Assembly: GCA_002189035.1 (NCBI GenBank)
Contig: NEEC01000018.1
Coordinates: forward strand, 2,170,001-2,234,000
Length of the DNA: 64,000 nucleotides
Source of the DNA: Utricularia gibba
Lineage: Eukaryota > Streptophyta > Magnoliopsida > Lamiales > Lentibulariaceae
Direction: 5' to 3'
Shown: one piece after another, positions 46,329-58,619 of the stretch
Layout of the letters: every line of letters starts with the position of its first letter
Position numbering within the stretch: position 1 is the stretch's first letter
Made by a program: the position numbers and the translations under genes
Notes under the pieces: model-generated
Databases searched by the model: none
The model's input: the letters and a program-made list of their open reading frames with translations, nothing else
What the model was told of the DNA's origin: nothing

Positions 46329-48065
46329 TCATAGTCTGGATCTGCGAATGCATTTTATGGGATTAAAATGTGGGAGTCTCCGTCCGGCGGTTATGGCTCC
46401 GGGTCCCGTCTCCCAGTCCTCGACGTTTCTGGGGAAAGAATGGCCGAACAGCAGCTGGCCGAGGACGCCGGTGGTGATCATCTTCTCCGGTGGGACGGAG
46501 AAAGAGATGTAGTGCTGCTCCCCCTGAATGTACCCGGCACCATGGCTGTCGTAGCACTCGATGAGTGAGTCATCTGTAGAGTCGACGGCTGGCCCATTGA
46601 AGCTCGAGCTTGGATTTGCTGCTGCTCTTCTTAGGTTGCACGAGTGAGGAGAGCTACTGGCGCCCATCCCAATCTTCTCAACTTTCTGCTGCTGTATCCT
46701 TTTGGAGTAAACAGTTGCAGCTTTGGTAAGTAGTTCGGTTGCAGCAGCCTTGTATTCTTCAGGGTAGCGCCGGAAATGCCCTGGTCATGTTTCCGATACA
46801 GAAAGAGGGAGGATTGTTTTAAAGAGGCTGCCGGAGTCAGAATCAATATGCCAGGCTCATCAAAACTATGCAGATTGCATACCGGCATGAGGTGAGCATT
46901 TCCATTTAACAAGAGTAACATCGCCGCCGAGTTGTCGAAGCCGTGATGCGAAGTTGTAGATGACTTGAAACGGGGCAAGATCATCATCCTCAGAGCAGAA
47001 TATGAGATAGGGAGCCTTCATTGTCTGAAACGGAATCAGTAACATTAGAGACTGATAAGAAGAGGTCACACATAAGCAGCTTGATCGGTATGCTCTGAGA
47101 CTCACAATTGTGGAGTAGAGAGTTTGCCAATACTCAGCACGCTGTAATTCAAAGTGGCTGAGAAAGAGTCTGTCTAGACATGAAGATATTCCTTCTGCAA
47201 TCCATGAAGCTAGACGCGGAGGCCGTGACATTCCAAGGGTGCTTGGATGAAGAACGAAACGAGTGCCCAAGTCACTGACAAAGTCCACCGGAGTAGAATC
47301 GAAAACATAACCGGAAACACAGTCTCGAACTAGTCGATAGTCATCCTTCAAATGAAAAATGAGAATGTTCATCCTCATACACAGAAACCAGCCACTCATA
47401 CAAGGTGCAAGGAGAGAAAGGATAGGTTACCAAAAAGGCTTGCCCTTCACACTTTCCCTGGATTATCTGAAAACAAGTGACGGGGAGTGAGCTTGTTGCA
47501 AGAATTGAGCACCAACATCATGCAGAAAGGTGTGAAAACACTTGCCGCGTTGTTGAACAGGAGTTATACCTGATGAACCTTGTACATGCATGCTTTAGGA
47601 CCACCCGAAAAAGATGAAAATACAACGGGGCGTGGCCTGAGTTTCAGTTCCTTTTCATGAATACAATCAGGTCATATTCTAACATATGCCACAAACGTTA
47701 AATATCTCCATTCTTCGAGAACTCCTGAAGTGTGTAAAAGTTTGGAGAGACTTACTTGAACAAGCTGATTGATGATTCCAAGTGCCAAGATTGCTGCTTT
47801 CTCTGGAAAAAACCTGCAAATCAATCAAATACAGGCATCATCATATGAAGGGGGAAGCATATAGGATACGAGGAAAAGAGAAAGCTTACAAATTGAGAAA
47901 TTGGGAATGACAGACTAGTGAATTCCAGCCAAGAGATGAGTAGAAATCAACATAATTCTTTAAATGCTTATCCTGACTGGATAACCAAGCAAACAGCACA
48001 ACGATTCCTTCAACTCTCCCCTTCTCCCTTCTCCCCCAGTAATACCTTCCGCCCAATCCCCACAT
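46329..48065 (-). CDS. DUF829 / TMEM53-like alpha/beta hydrolase
   Basis: Seven exons, complement(join(46329..46780,46883..47024,47106..47345,47431..47466,47570..47650,47756..47813,47890..48065)), give 394 residues; one exon is only 36 nt. A stop codon directly precedes the ATG. The fold is alpha/beta hydrolase: IVVLFAWLSSQ near 18-28, the nucleophile-elbow-like VFSSFSGGPKACMYK near 87-101, SRPPRLASWIAEGI, the acidic loop CSEDDDLAP and the His-containing SPHAGHFRRYP. The C-terminus closes with CIRRSRL, seen across the plant family. Biochemical role is unknown; the animal relative TMEM53 is a nuclear envelope protein. It shares a divergent promoter region with the small gene at 49208. Confidence 0.9.
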
Positions 48066-49207
48066 CTAGAAACACCCAGAACAAAAAAAACCAAAACGAA
48101 TAGAATCAAGTATTTCTTTAAGTTGCAGATGCTGGATTTTCAATTGAGTCATCAAAGGCTCAAAAGTATCTATCCTTCCACTGTTGAAAACAGGGGAAGA
48201 AGCTGCGAAGCCATTGTGACCGGACAAAATTTGTCAACGACGATCCTTACACAGTAACCTGAATAAAGAAAAAAAAGAAAGAAAATGAGGAGCACAAACT
48301 GGATCCGCCTTCATCCGACGAATCATGGCCAACCCGACCCAACTGCAACAGGTGATCAATCCATCAAGATAAGCCCAGTAAGCAAGGTGTGCTCCCAGTT
48401 AATATAAAGCCGTGATTCGAATTTTACTTTGTCAATGTGGAGGTTACGTGCCGTCTTTCGTTGACATCTATTAAGAATACACGAGTTTCTGCGAGGGCAG
48501 ACAGCGATACACGACGAAGGGCTCTGGCCGAGGTTCGTATTCCTTCATTCTTTGCGATTCATTCGGTTCGAAGAGCTTTTCCATGTATAGTTGTGTAGGT
48601 TATTCTTTTCCGGGATTTATCTGGGTTTATACCAATTGTGTTACATTGTTGGTTTCAAGAATTGATGGAAGTGGGAATTCGCAGTCGGGAATAGGAACCC
48701 AAAAAGAAAGGGTTTTCGTGATATGATTCGCTGCGTAAGCTCAATTGGGCTACCCCACACATTGATACAGGGCAAGGAACGGGCAACTGATTGCTCTGGA
48801 AAGTACCGATCTTTACGACATGGATGGAGCTTCTAGGATTTATTTTGTCTTTTGAAGACTTTTGGTCATTTTAGATGTCTCCGCTTCCTGAACTTAACTA
48901 GTTTCGTTTCCCAATGTCGAGCTCCTTTGATTGTCAGCCGTTTCTTACCTCTAGCAGGCTTTGTTGTTCCATAGGATGAACGCACTTGCTTTTTTCTACC
49001 CAACCCAGCGTGGTGGTACTTGGCTTAGAGTTTGAGTTCTAGGACCCCTGTTCCATATATTCAGCACTGGTCGGATCAGGCAACTAGCTCTGCGTCTCTT
49101 GCTTGATCTTGACAACATTCCATAGCGGCAGCCATGATGATCTGTTTGCTTAAATTTGAATTCTCAGGATCAGCACGGGGGGATTTGCTTCAATGGGAAG
49201 GTGAAAA
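48066..49207. promoter_or_regulatory. Divergent promoter region between DUF829 gene and small gene
   Basis: About 1.1 kb holds both promoters and leaders. On the plus strand a leader intron is plausible: a donor-like AG/GTTCGT near 48532 and an acceptor TCTCAG near 49168, just before GATCAGCACG. This is inferred from splice-like motifs only. Confidence 0.4.
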
Positions 49208-49420
49208 ATGACTAGTCCTCTAAAGAAAGAGACGAGCTTTGGCGAACAGAAGCCAAAATGGAATGTGTTTGAAGATGTCAAGAGGATCTACATTGCACCA
49301 GAGGCGTTAATGGCGGAAATAAATTCTTCCATTAGCGCACTTGAATATGCTCGTGCTTCCACTTTCTTGCAATCCATGAGCCCCTCTGTTTCAAAGACTA
49401 AAACACAGCAGAAAGACTGA
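49208..49420 (+). CDS. Conserved small plant protein, 70 residues, function unknown
   Basis: An intact frame whose ATG is preceded by an in-frame stop at 49202-49204. The protein is hydrophilic, with no signal or membrane segment; its core PEALMAEINSSISALEYARA is predicted helical and has the look of small uncharacterised angiosperm proteins. It lies head to head with the DUF829 gene and tail to tail with the BEL1-like gene, 152 bp apart, so their 3' ends may overlap. I do not assign a function. Its position in an otherwise conserved region and a clean start support it as a real gene. Confidence 0.7.
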   Translation: MTSPLKKETSFGEQKPKWNVFEDVKRIYIAPEALMAEINSSISALEYARASTFLQSMSPSVSKTKTQQKD

Positions 49421-49572
49421 TTTCTGCATATACATTCATTTGTCTGAAATTCTTGATCAAACTCGTTTATATGTAAATTTCTTTTATGTACTGGAAAAAT
49501 ATATAATATGTTCCCAAAAAGCGAAAAGCATACAATTATTCTGATGATGAATTATACTTATCATCCCACCAA

Positions 49573-51811
49573 TCAGTAGGCTTCGAAGTCCCTTATAGAG
49601 AGCTGCCTCATATTTGGTAGATTCTCTGAGCGCCTGAGTTCCAAGGTGAGTGAGACATCTCCGGCCACTGGATTCCCGTCGCAGCCATCCGTCTTCTTCG
49701 TTCCGTAGCACCGTGAAATCTCGGCGATCGCCTCCGCAGAGGAGGAGGAAATGGCGCCACTCTCAGAGAGGTCATTCTCTGCTGCATTGTTGATATTTGG
49801 TTGAGGAGCTGCTGGATTCGCTGCTTCTTGTTGTTGTGCTTCATGCAGCTCCTGCTGGTACATTTCTTCCACCATGGGCTTCCATAGGCGAACCCTAGCA
49901 TTTATGAACCAATTTGATACCTGGGACAGGGAGATTTATGGCCTTTCAGTGGTGGGTGCGTATTAATTCTTCTGAGTTTCAGCTCATTCACCATTCAATG
50001 AATTTTACTCAACTTTGTAACCTTAGAAACTTCAATCCTCAATCAAATTTTGTGATCTATAAACGTAACAGCTACTTGAATTATTGCAAGTACGTGATCA
50101 TTGTACTACAGTACCTGGTTTTTGGATAAGCCTGTCTGCCTGGAGAGCAAATGCTTGTCCGCTTCACTCGGGTACCTATTTCATCATATGGATTAACAAA
50201 CAGACCAAGATAAGAAGCAGAATAAAGCAGTGAAAAGGCGTACGGGTGGAGGAAGTGCTCGAAGAGCCAAGATCGGAGAATGTTGACGCTGCGTTCCGGT
50301 AGGCCGCGCTCCGGCCGCCATGACTCGGGGTCAATGACCGCCATCTGCTGGAGGGATTTCTGCTGCCGGTATCTCTGATCCAGCATTTTAAGCCGAGGGG
50401 TTTCACCTTTAGTCAACCCTCGGCTGCCGGCGACATCTTTATCGCCTAGGAGTTGGCAGGCTGATTTCAGCTCCCCGGCAATGGCGTCCTTCATGCACCG
50501 GAAGTGCCGCGACATCGCCTTCTGGGCCAGAGCCGTATACGGCGCTGCAGCTCCACGGCCGACCATGGAGTCGAACCAATTCACCAATGCTTGCATTTGT
50601 TCACAGTATCTCATGTACCTTTCTTCCACCTTTTCAAACCCTCAAACGGCTTAGGACAATACAAAAGTAGCAGCAAATCCTAAACGAAAACCCTAAAAAG
50701 GATTGAAAATATTCCATTTTGGGCATCACTGTTTTTAATGCATTTTTTGCAACTTCAATCCCTTTTGGAACTATAGTTAATGGCTGACTGGAGTTTCAAA
50801 ACACAACCCAGGACCATAGTTTGGTGGAACATTCATGTCAGCAGGAAGTTCCCTAAGGACATTATTCCTGATTCTTAAACAATTTCCTCTTTGTATGACA
50901 ACTATAAAAAGTAGAACGATCCAGCACGTTATAACTGAATGAAAAGAAATGCAAACCTCATCAAGCATGGAGAGAAGCTTCATTTTTCTCCTCTGGTAAT
51001 CAGCTCTTTCAGAAGGCGATAGCGAGTTCCGATCTTTGGACTGCGAAGCCTTGGAGGAGCCACCGGAGTTAGGGTTTCTTTCATGGCTTCTAAGCTTGAG
51101 GTTCTTGAACTGCCCCCTCCCAACGCAACAGAATTCTTGAAGCAGCTCTTGGGAAGGTCTCAAGTAGCGTGAGTTTCTCAAGAAGTTTGCCAGAGAGTAG
51201 TTTGATAGTCCAATGCCTTGGCTACGGAAGAGCAACTCCGTCTGTTCGACGTTCATTTTGTGTAGCTTATTGGCCTCGGCGTTCCTCAATGACGGAGATA
51301 GTGATAAGAAGTTCCCGGTCCTCAGGCTGCCATCGCCGCCGGGATCCGCCCAGTTGAACAGATTTTGTGGGTGAGTGCCGGCTTGAACTAGTTGATGAAG
51401 ATAGGGAGAAGTTGAAGATGAAGATGAAGAAGAATCTTTGATCTGATTGTTCATAAAATGAAGCTGCCAGAGAGAGAGTGAGTGAAAAAAATGTAACAAT
51501 CGCATGAAACCTCATGATGACATGTTATAAAAAAGAGAAAAAAAATTACTGCAAGCTCGCTGCTGTTTTACTGCGACTCTCACCTCTTCTGCAGCAGCGC
51601 CATTTACTACTCCCACTGACAAGTGCTGTTTTTCCGGCCACCAGAAAGTTGGCTGGATCTGATTCTCCTCCACCATACTCGGCCCTTCCCCAGCCGTCAC
51701 GAACTCCGCAAGCATCTCTCCGGTCACATAATCCGGGTTTCTGGTGAACTCCCCGGCCGCCTGCATATCAAGTTCCTGACCTTTCATGATCCACTCTCCC
51801 TGTCTATGCAT
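49573..51811 (-). CDS. BEL1-like TALE homeodomain transcription factor
   Basis: Five exons, complement(join(49573..49920,50115..50175,50244..50629,50957..51463,51584..51811)), encode 509 residues. In order: an N-terminal region, the SKY domain near 160-187 ([20 protein letters not shown]), the BELL domain near 226-305 ([19 protein letters not shown]), and the homeodomain near 349-410 with the PYP three-residue loop extension ([13 protein letters not shown]) and helix 3 [17 protein letters not shown]. The C-terminus has VSLTLEL, matching the ZIBEL motif. BELL proteins pair with KNOX partners through the SKY/BELL region and act in the nucleus in meristem and organ development. The start is the first ATG after an upstream in-frame TTG. 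Confidence 0.93.
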
Positions 51812-52437
51812 TTCCAAATCTAAACAAAACCAAAAAAAAAAAAACTTTTCGCCTGATCAAAGCAACTTGAAAATGGATCTTTCTTCTGGAGCAACTCAGA
51901 CCAGGGAAGGAGAGAACGAATGAAAGAAAGGGAAAAAAATTCAAAGGGCTTTTGCACTTGAGGGAAGAGCCTCCTCCTCTTTCAATCCCATACTTCACTA
52001 TCAATCAGCAAATAAATATATTTCAATATGTAATAAATAGCATATTGCGAGTCACATTTTCTGAATAAAATACACATTTCGAATCTTGGGGTAATGACAA
52101 TAGGGGCCCTCTAAAGTGTTTAGGGTTGATTAGATTGTTGTTAACCCTAAACCCCACGTTAATCTCAGTTTGATGCGTCACTTGTCAATCTCCTTTTCCC
52201 TTGATTTGGAAACCTAAACCCCCATGCCCTAATCCATCCTCCTCCTTTTCTGGGGTATTCCAGAAATCATTTTTAGTAAGTTTACAAACTTACTTGAACA
52301 GGCATAGCCCTACTTGCTGCTTCTTTATTTCCATCATTAATGGGATCCAGAACTCAAACATTCATGTTTTTAGTTCAATCGAAAAGCTCCCATGTAATAG
52401 CCTCTTGACACACGTGTGATCATGAGTTAAGACAAGT

Positions 52438-52463
52438 AATTAATAATAATAATAATAATAATA
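52438..52463. repeat. (AAT)n microsatellite
   Basis: About eight AAT units in the upstream region of the BEL1-like gene. Confidence 0.9.
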
Positions 52464-53165
52464 GAGAATGTGAGACAACGAGAATATCACAATCTCCATT
52501 AGCAGAAACCTTTGCTGCTGCATGACAAGTTGAGTTTATTATTTGGTTATGTAGTTATAACACCTGAGGGGTCATTCCATGAATAAACATTGTGTTTTTG
52601 ATTAGGGTTTGGCAGGTATTATATGGTTTTATTATGTCACACATGTATTAAAAAAGTATATTCAAGTAAGGAGTCCATATATCATGGTCAATATTTAATG
52701 TCCTAAACAGTGACCTTCTGAGAATTTGAGAAAGCCTTCAAGGAGTGTGAATATTCTGACCGAGGGGTGTGGTTTATTACACATAATTCGAGCCTGGGCG
52801 ACTCCCAGACATGGAAACATGAGCAAAAGACCTGCACAAATGGATTACTTGAGTGCTTCGTTACTATTCTAACACACACAACACCCTTCCTGGTAAACTG
52901 TCGGAAATGTGTATGTAAGCATGGTGCTGATCGAACATACAATTATGATAGACTTGGACGCGTATGAATCATGATACAAGGTGGCGGTGTACCCCCCAAG
53001 CAAGTGGCGAGGTAAAAAAGAAAAGAAATGGAAGTCTGGTGAGAGAAAGAGAGAGAGGGAAGATGTATATATAAATGTTGATGACATTGATGCATGGAGG
53101 AGTCAAAGAAAGAGTGGTGAAGGTGGATGGGGACCAATAATAGGATCCATGGTCCCGGCATTGGA

Positions 53166-53206
53166 GAGGAGAGGAGAGGGGAGGGGGGAGGGGGGGTGTG
53201 TGGGGG
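53166..53206 (+). repeat. G-rich tract with quadruplex potential
   Basis: Successive G runs of 4, 6, 7 and 5 separated by one to five bases meet the usual quadruplex pattern. It is followed directly by four GAGACT hexamers to about 53228. Confidence 0.75.
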
Positions 53207-53990
53207 ACTGAGACTGAGACTGAGACCGACTGCTACTACCATAAGAAACAAACACAAATCACCAAGACCTGGCTTTTGGTAACGTGCATGTGTGTGTGTG
53301 CCTCCACCCTTCACCAAACTCGGCATCTTTTAATAATGAACTTTACTACTCTTTCTTCTAACCATGACCAGACACAGACACTAACACCACCCAAATGCGC
53401 ATCCATCTTCCTTTACAAGTGGTTCCTGGTTATGATGATCTTCTCTTTTCAAGTGTAGGGTGTGTTGTTTGTATCGTTCTTGACCTCTGCAGAGAAAAGG
53501 AGTGTTTGTTCACTTTCTACTATTACAAGCAGATCTTCCACTGTGAGCGCGGGAGTGGTGTTCTCTTACAAGCATAAGATTGATATAGGAAACAATGATG
53601 ATAATCACACCATTAACCAAAAAGGGGCTTGCGGATTGCGATTACAAAAGAACTATACAAGCAAAAAGCGAGCCCATTGTAGTATGGGAGTCGGCCCGAG
53701 AGCCTGTCTACACTTCCTTCACCAGTTCCAGGAAGTTCAAGACATGAAACACACCATAGCACAGAAAGAGATTTGCTCTTTCTGTCTTATGTTTCTGTGT
53801 ATGAACCCATCTCGGTGGTCAGAAGGATGACCACACACTTTATGTTTCTGTCTAGGCAACGGCACAAGACATATAATATATACATACACACAAGGCACTC
53901 GCAAGATGATGACCCGGAACGTGGGATCGAGCTACTTCATTCCAGAATGGAAGCAAAAAGGGGTTGTCGTCAATTACCACAAACCATTTG

Positions 53991-56163
53991 TTAAGGGGTC
54001 TTCGTTGAACTGTTTTCCTGCACAACAGAAAGACGCGTGTGGTGGTGAGCTACAAAGAGACACAGTGAAGATAGCATCATTCTGTAGGAGGACACTGAGG
54101 GAGACCCTACCGTTTGCTCACTGGTGATATAAGATACTACTACAGTGATGTCATCTAGTTTTCCTCCGTAATAGCGAAAACCAGCTTCTTGTGCTGCTGT
54201 GGAGAAAGGGGTCTGCCGGTCTTTATCCTGTGCTCGTTGGCGGGCTAGTGCTACTATCTTCTGGGCAGTCACTTGAGGACTGAAGCCTGCTCTCTGGGCA
54301 TGGACAACAACTGCAGTGATGTCACTGTTATATAAGTTGTCGAAAAGCCCATCGGTCCCAGCAATCACAACGTCACCAGGAGCAACAGCTATCGTGAAGA
54401 CCTTTGAAGAATAGGCAAGGTAAAGATTAGCAATGCAGTTATGGAAAACACATGATTACGGAGCAGTGATGCTGGTCAACCTGTCCAGAGCTAGGCAAAT
54501 CACCCGAATTGCCACTTTCCAATTGATAGGTAAAATTAAAATCGTGCTGCTGAACTGGTGACCTGAAAACCGTACACCCATCTCTCACAACCATAAATCC
54601 ACTATCTCCCAAATTAATTGCGTGAAGCCCCTGCATGTGAATACAAATAAGTTCATTCCAAGGTAAAGAAAAATACATCATGCTGATGCATATTCTGATT
54701 TTTGGTGAGTACCTGATCAGTGAGAGCTATTATACAAGCAGTGGATGAACCTCTTGCTCTTGTTTTAATATGAGCTTTTTCCAGAACTCTGGCTGGGTCA
54801 ATCAAACCTTTTGGTTCTTCTTGAATGGCACTAACTGAATTAGACATAAGCTCACGAGCATACAGGCCAGCATTGACTCCTAAATCAGCCCACCCACCAA
54901 CACCATCAGCTACACCAATGGCATGCTCGTTGGCACAAATGAAATGAGCATCCTCCCCACCAGTTTCTTCCTTTTCAGGATGAGGTAAATAGCATGATCC
55001 TGAATTGAGTTTCAGGAACCTGTTGAATGGAGAGCACCTGAAACAAAAATTTTGAATTGTGATATACCATGATGGCAAATAATGCAGTTAGAACCAACAT
55101 AGCATCTACTATGATGAGTAGAGCTGATCTAAAGGCACTCATATAAATTATGAGCTGTTACGTTGGATTTTATGTACGGATGATATGTTCACAACCTTTT
55201 TACGAAAGAAAGAGTAACCAGAGTCAATTACAGCATTGGCCCCATAAATTGAGTGCATTTATATTTTGAAAAAACTTATGCCTTTTTTGTGAAATATAAA
55301 AAAGTCCATCAGAAAAGTGATGACAAAATCTGCATTACAAACACAGTCGGGGAACAAAGCATAAATCATATGCAACAGCTACTTGAGGTATGTGACAAAA
55401 ACATTTCCCATTGCACCAAAAAAAGAAAAGAATCTTACAGCTCAGATGAATCGGCAGAAACTGATTGTTTCCCCTCCCTTATATTGTCACCAACGGATAC
55501 ATCATGTGCAGGGCTAGCAGTAGAAAATGTAGCTGATGAAATATGCAAATTCTCGAACCAGAACCCCCATAATGACTTGCCGCACCTTTTCCTTGTCACA
55601 TTGTACATGAAGTATCCAGAGAGCAGGAAATTATTGAGCTGCTTCTTATTTATCGAGCTCATGGTAATTTTCCCCACATGTTGAATATTTATTTTACCGT
55701 ATGATCTAGTAGGCTGGTAAGAAGGAAAGCCAGGTAGTACCAACCTAGAGATCAAAAGACTGGTTCCATTTACTGCCATCTGTGTCTTTTTTTTCTTGCT
55801 GACAAGAACTTGACTCGGCTCTGATAGCAAGCATTCGATATGATATCCACACGCTTGAAAGGAGGGCCCAGATATTGATGGTAAAGAAATTGCACGAGAA
55901 AACACTCTGATAACTGATAGATTATTCCTTTGATTCGATAAATGTAAACTTGCTTGAGCCGCAGCAACAGTTCCAGTTCGAACAAATGAATGCAGGTCCA
56001 TAAATGTTCCAGAATGTGGAGAATGAAACTGCCTAAAATGACGGATTGAAGCCTTCCCCAGTCCAGTCGGGACATTCAAATGATCAGTGGTACAAGCTGA
56101 AATCAGACTCCAAACTCTTTGCTGGATTCTACCACGAACTCTTGTGAAATAATCAGGTGGCAT
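53991..56163 (-). CDS. Organelle-type protein phosphatase 2C (PP2C55/80-like)
   Basis: Four exons, complement(join(53991..54401,54481..54630,54713..55037,55439..56163)), give 536 residues. The long exon 1 (about 241 residues, basic, Ser-rich, few acidic residues at its start) resembles an organelle-targeting extension. The SpoIIE/PP2C catalytic part begins near residue 250: [55 protein letters not shown] and [10 protein letters not shown] contain the metal-binding Asp/Gly residues. Arabidopsis At4g16580 and At5g66720 are the closest relatives I recognise. The final 45 residues after VVSYITS are not family-like; an unseen splice or a shifted stop is possible. Confidence 0.88.
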
Positions 56164-57713
56164 TTCTCTGGATCAATACCTCTACTCCTAAGGCACTACT
56201 GCAGCAGAATATATAACCGCAAATTCCATGCAAAATGATGAAATCTGACATTCACGAGCATATATTCAAAAACATACAGCCAATAAGACCCCCATCGACG
56301 AACAAGCTATTAGCACAAAACCCCTGTTTAAATTACAAACTGATCAGAGAACAAAGGCATGCTAACAGGTGCAAACAGAAGATTTTAAAACTCAAAAGTT
56401 ACAATAATCTATCTAACAAAAAGAAGAATTAAATTGCCCAAGCTAATCAGATCGTATTAAGGCCACACGAAACAATCAAACAGGAATGACACGGCAATAA
56501 AGCAAACCCATGTACGGAAGAAAACTATAAAGGCCAAAGAATCTCTACGCACAGACAGACCAAAGACCACACACACACACTAAAAAGTCGCAAAAGAACC
56601 CGGCCTTTTAAAAAGAAGAGCACATTGACACAGAAATAACGGGCAATCTTAATGGAAGCATACTAAACAAAAGCACTGACCTCCAGTGATGAAAGACCCA
56701 ATCGAATCCCAACCCCTGGCCAAACAAACCAGAGCAGATCACAACTAAATCAAGAAACAAACTTTTTTTCCATCACTTGAGGATTTCTAAGACGTGGATC
56801 TCAACAAATTCCCCGTACCCACAGAAATTGGGAAGCAAACGCCAGGGAAACCCTAGGGAGCTTTGACCAATTTCGGCGAAGGGAGACCCCAGAGAGCCCC
56901 GGCCAACTTCACCCCTTCACACCCGTAGAATAGCCCACAGATTCCGACAATTTTTAAAAAAATATATACATTAATAAATGAATATCTTTTGCAGGATTAA
57001 GGTGCATTTTTTGTCAACGCCTATCAACTCATTGTCAAATTTAGACACTAATCAGTCCTTAATTAATCTCATCCCTCATTATTTCACATTATTTTAAAAA
57101 TATATATTCTTAAAAAAATAGAGGTCTGCTGGGCTACTCTTGGCCCACTAGTCAGATGCTAACGCTTTTGGGCCCGGCCCAATTCGAAAATATCAAGGAA
57201 TGATATCGTCATGCTCCAGCTCGGATCAAGGCCGTGCGTCCATGTCCTTTTCACGACCAGCTGTAAAAAGAGATTCATTCAGCAAAGGGATGCATCAGAT
57301 TTCATATTCTCTCATCATCACCAGTCCCCGCAATGGAGAATCCATTCACCGGAGCTATCAGAAGACTGGAGACTGGATTCTGATGCAGCGCTGACGTGGA
57401 TAGGATTCTACTGATATCATAACTCAGTTGGTTCACTGAGAACCGAACCTCCTTTCACTTGGTGGGAGAGATGAATCTGGTAGATATTTTCTGATATTCC
57501 CATGTCGAGGACAATGCCATACAGGCTGCAGAAATGGAATAACGAGGAACATTGTAAAGTGTTCCTCAAAGTTGTGGTTTTGTTGGCATGTGAGGGAAGC
57601 CATGTCCCCTTCAGGCTTTCTCCAAGATCCCCCTCTTCATGCGCAGGGTATAAGAGGAGGTTTCCGGTGCAGAGTTTCAGAACCACCCGCATTCGTAGGA
57701 AGACGAGTGCAGA
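56164..57713. promoter_or_regulatory. Divergent region between PP2C and RADIALIS-like genes
   Basis: 1.55 kb upstream of both genes. GGCCCA/TGGGCC (site II, TCP-type) motifs occur at 57142-57147, 57169-57174 and 57176-57181. Leader introns on the PP2C side are possible. No additional gene is seen. Confidence 0.45.
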
Positions 57714-58170
57714 ATGAGTGGGAACTCGTCTTGGACGGCGAAGCAAAATAAGGCCTTTGAGGATGCATTGGCTACTTATGACAGAGACACGCCTGACCGG
57801 TGGCAGAATTTGGCTCGGGCGGTGGGAGGGAAGAGCGTGGAGGAGGTGAAGCTGCATTACCAGAAACTTGTCCACGATATCGACCACATTGAGTCTGGGA
57901 GAGTCCCGGTGCCGAATTACAGAGACATCAACAGCAGACACAGCAGGATGGCTGAGCTACAGGATCAAAGGTAGGACGCATTTCATTTCAATGCTGCAGC
58001 AGATACAGGGATTGAGCGTTTCATACACATGCAAGAATATAGAGATAGAGGATCAAGATGACAACAAACACTTATATGGAAACTCTGAGCTCATGAATGA
58101 AGGGCCTTGCCTGCCTTGTTACAGTTTTCTCTTCTGTCCTGTCAGGATGAAATATATGAAACTTCAGTGA
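57714..58170 (+). CDS. RL: RADIALIS-like single-repeat MYB (SANT) protein
   Basis: Two exons, join(57714..57970,58146..58170), encode 93 residues. One MYB/SANT repeat covers residues about 5-60 ([46 protein letters not shown]), with the conserved tryptophans. The GRVPVPNY stretch and the closing RMKYMKLQ are standard for this family; the tiny second exon was placed to complete that ending. RADIALIS-like proteins are small, lack an activation domain and generally act by competing for partner proteins in the nucleus or cytoplasm. Converges on coatomer alpha. Confidence 0.92.
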
Positions 58171-58619
58171 AGCCATAGCTACTGGAGTGAGTGCGTGGAC
58201 AGCATGAAAACTCAAGATAGAAGGCATCACTTATGATGAGAGCAGTTCTTTCTACAGAGTAGTATAAGGATGCTTCACCTTTCATTCCCAAGAATCTTTA
58301 TTTCTCATTTCCGCATTGAAAATGGTAGAAACTATACAGCTATGGGTTTCTGGAATAAATCATTTTCATTATGACTCAGAACTGAACCTGAATCCCACTA
58401 ATCCGGAGCCATGAGGACAGAAAATGTGGAAAATGAAACATGAGTAAACCGTACGTACCTAACTTTATGACAACCAAGACTGTTGTTTTCAATTTGTAAC
58501 CAAATAAAAGAGTGCAGAGCGCTAATGGTTCACAAAGGCTGAAAAGGTACAGTAAATACTCAACAGATAAATGAGCTGCGCCTGATACCAAAACTAGGAG
58601 AACAGCAAAGTGCGATGGA
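58171..58619. other. Intergenic between convergent RADIALIS-like and coatomer genes
   Basis: 449 bp that should contain both 3' untranslated ends. No other feature is visible. Confidence 0.5.

Larger units (their letters stand above)
51812..53990. other. Large upstream region of the BEL1-like gene
   Basis: 2.2 kb without a supportable gene. It holds an AAT microsatellite (52438-52463), a purine-rich stretch (53037-53060) and the G-rich tract at 53166-53206. The left kilobase should include the BEL1-like promoter and leader; the right end is the 3' flank of the PP2C gene at 53991. Confidence 0.5.

Noticed and set aside
53462..53830. 122-codon open frame right of the G-rich tract
   Set aside because: No start context, no family motif and low-complexity composition; treated as chance.
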